Shown here: piece after piece, positions 30,901 to 31,961 of the stretch
How positions within the stretch are numbered: position 1 is the first letter of the stretch
Layout of the letters: each line of letters starts with the position of its first letter
DNA from: Spyradomonas excrementavium
GTDB taxonomy: Bacteria > Cyanobacteriota > Vampirovibrionia > Gastranaerophilales > Gastranaerophilaceae
Reading direction: 5' to 3'
Length of the DNA: 31,961 nt
Assembly (NCBI GenBank): GCA_018714005.1
Contig: DVOA01000075.1
Span: forward strand, 1-31,961
The notes under the pieces: model-generated
Seen by the model: only the letters and a program-made list of their open reading frames with translations
What the model was told of the DNA's origin: nothing
The model's database searches: none
Translations under genes and position numbers: made by a program

Positions 30901-31961
30901 ATGCAAGTCACATCATTCAATACATTAGCCCAACCCCTTAAATCAGCAGCAAAGTTCGTTTATTCTCAAGAACAAGCCTCGGGGCTTTCTACGACAAGAT
31001 TTATTCAAGACACAGGAACATGTCTTGTTCCGAAAGCTGTTTTTGCCCGTTCAAAAGCCGATTTGGCAGAAAATTCACTGCTGGAGCTCTCAGAAAGTGC
31101 GCTCGTTTATTTTGCACCGGCGTTTATCGGAGAAAAAATCGCAAGAAAAGTTTTTTCTAAGAATCTGAGCCCAAAAGCAAAAAATCTGGTTTCAAAACCC
31201 GCAGTTGAGCTATTAAAGACAAATTCTGCACTGAACAAGAAAATTTTGCCCACAAAAGCGGCAATCGCATTGAGCGCGATGATTATTCCTTTGACCGAAT
31301 TTACGCTTAATTATTTCAAGAATCTTTTTACGCTGAAAACCTTTAAAAAAGCGGATTTTAACAATATTGCAAGTCTTGAAAAGAAAGAAGAAAGCAAAGA
31401 TTATCAAAAAAGGGTCGAAAAAAGTGCAAAGAAGAATATCCTGCGTGCAGGCGGGATTTTTGCCGGATGTTTGGGGCTCGGGGCGTTGATTGCAAAACGC
31501 GGGCAAAACTCAAAAGCATTGCAGGGGCTGAGTGAAGCAATTCTGGCGCCCGGTACGAAATTCTTCAAAAATAACGCTAAAAAACGCGACTTTTTCAACA
31601 AATATTTCAGTCTTGATTTTGCGCAGCAGGATGGGAAGCTGGTTTTGAGCAAAGGACAGCTGACATCCTGCGTTTTAAGCGGCGGTGCGGGTTATTTCGG
31701 CGCCGCAAAAGACAGAGGGAAGCAGAATTTTCTCGAAACACTTTTCCGCTATCCTCTGGTTGGATTTTACATAATCACAGGCTCCGACCTTTTTGAAAAA
31801 GGGTTCAAAAAGCTTCTTTTAAAAGCGGGAAAATGCAAAGAAACAATTTCCAAAGACCTTAAAACGCCCTCTTTTGAAGAAATCGAAGTTCTGGCGAAAA
31901 AAATTGCCGAACGCAAAAAATCTTCGTACAAAGAGGAATTTAAAAAGCTCACAAAACAAAA
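30901..31961 (+). CDS. hypothetical protein without tryptophan, truncated by window edge
   Basis: Unknown function. At least 353 codons are open to the right edge. The start ATG 30901 has an AAGGAAA ribosome binding site and begins MQVTSFNTLAQPLKSAAKFV. The protein is basic, with hydrophobic stretches near residues 70-80, 121-140 (AIALSAMIIPLTEF) and 183-200 (AGGIFAGCLGLGALIA), and GYFGAAKDRGKQNFLETLFR near 265-285, so it may be membrane-associated. I recall similar N-termini in Gastranaerophilales hypothetical proteins, without checking. No Trp codon occurs in the visible part. It is the first gene behind the Trp-type attenuator. Confidence 0.85.
   Translation, partial: MQVTSFNTLAQPLKSAAKFVYSQEQASGLSTTRFIQDTGTCLVPKAVFARSKADLAENSLLELSESALVYFAPAFIGEKIARKVFSKNLSPKAKNLVSKPAVELLKTNSALNKKILPTKAAIALSAMIIPLTEFTLNYFKNLFTLKTFKKADFNNIASLEKKEESKDYQKRVEKSAKKNILRAGGIFAGCLGLGALIAKRGQNSKALQGLSEAILAPGTKFFKNNAKKRDFFNKYFSLDFAQQDGKLVLSKGQLTSCVLSGGAGYFGAAKDRGKQNFLETLFRYPLVGFYIITGSDLFEKGFKKLLLKAGKCKETISKDLKTPSFEEIEVLAKKIAERKKSSYKEEFKKLTKQ

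Overview
The window looks like a chromosomal segment of an uncultured, AT-leaning gut-type bacterium. It uses the standard bacterial code, AAGGAG-type ribosome binding sites and sigma70-like promoters. My best guess is the Gastranaerophilales (Vampirovibrionia, 'Melainabacteria'). That rests on recollection of several lineage-typical hypothetical families, such as proteins starting MGMAASQAR and the large unknown proteins near 19.3-22.2 kb and at the right edge. No marker gene proves it.

Layout. 1-1.4 kb: the end of a CUT1-type sugar ABC transporter (two permeases). 1.4-1.85 kb: a gene-free stretch with two long inverted repeats and a promoter-terminator pair that predicts a small RNA of about 93 nt. 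1.85-10 kb: housekeeping genes, namely a U32 peptidase, rplI, uvrB, tdk, a KefB-type antiporter and ilvC. tdk and the antiporter diverge from overlapping -35 boxes. 10.1-14.3 kb, minus strand: a cluster of unknown proteins. Three of them share the same N- and C-terminal helices, with or without a central domain, and the outermost gene is preceded by a near-perfect sigma28 (FliA/SigD)-like promoter. 14.4-17.4 kb, minus strand: a CpaE/TadZ-like receiver-ParA protein with a small partner, and an EF-hand/dockerin-like, Ser/Thr-tailed protein. 17.6-19.3 kb: rsmH, an FtsL-like protein and a TPR-membrane protein. 19.3-22.25 kb: a 980-aa unknown protein with an internal duplication. 22.3-23.2 kb: two very small genes and a GC-rich palindromic repeat. 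23.2-30.3 kb: a collinear run of a HEAT-repeat protein, queC, a DUF366 protein, a SPOR-domain protein, glyA, a WecA/TagO-like phosphosugar transferase and an unknown membrane protein. 30.4-30.7 kb: a YeaO-like DUF488 gene.

The most striking element is at 30736-30882. It has a strong promoter, a 14-codon ORF ending Trp-Trp-Arg-Leu-stop, and four RNA segments able to form mutually exclusive hairpins, the last a perfect intrinsic terminator. This is the full geometry of a tryptophan ribosome-stalling attenuator, but the next gene (30901 to the edge) is no trp gene. It is an unknown protein with no tryptophan in its 353 visible codons. Either an unusual gene is controlled by Trp-tRNA supply, or the leader has become a separate small RNA, as with the leaderless rnTrpL of Sinorhizobium meliloti.
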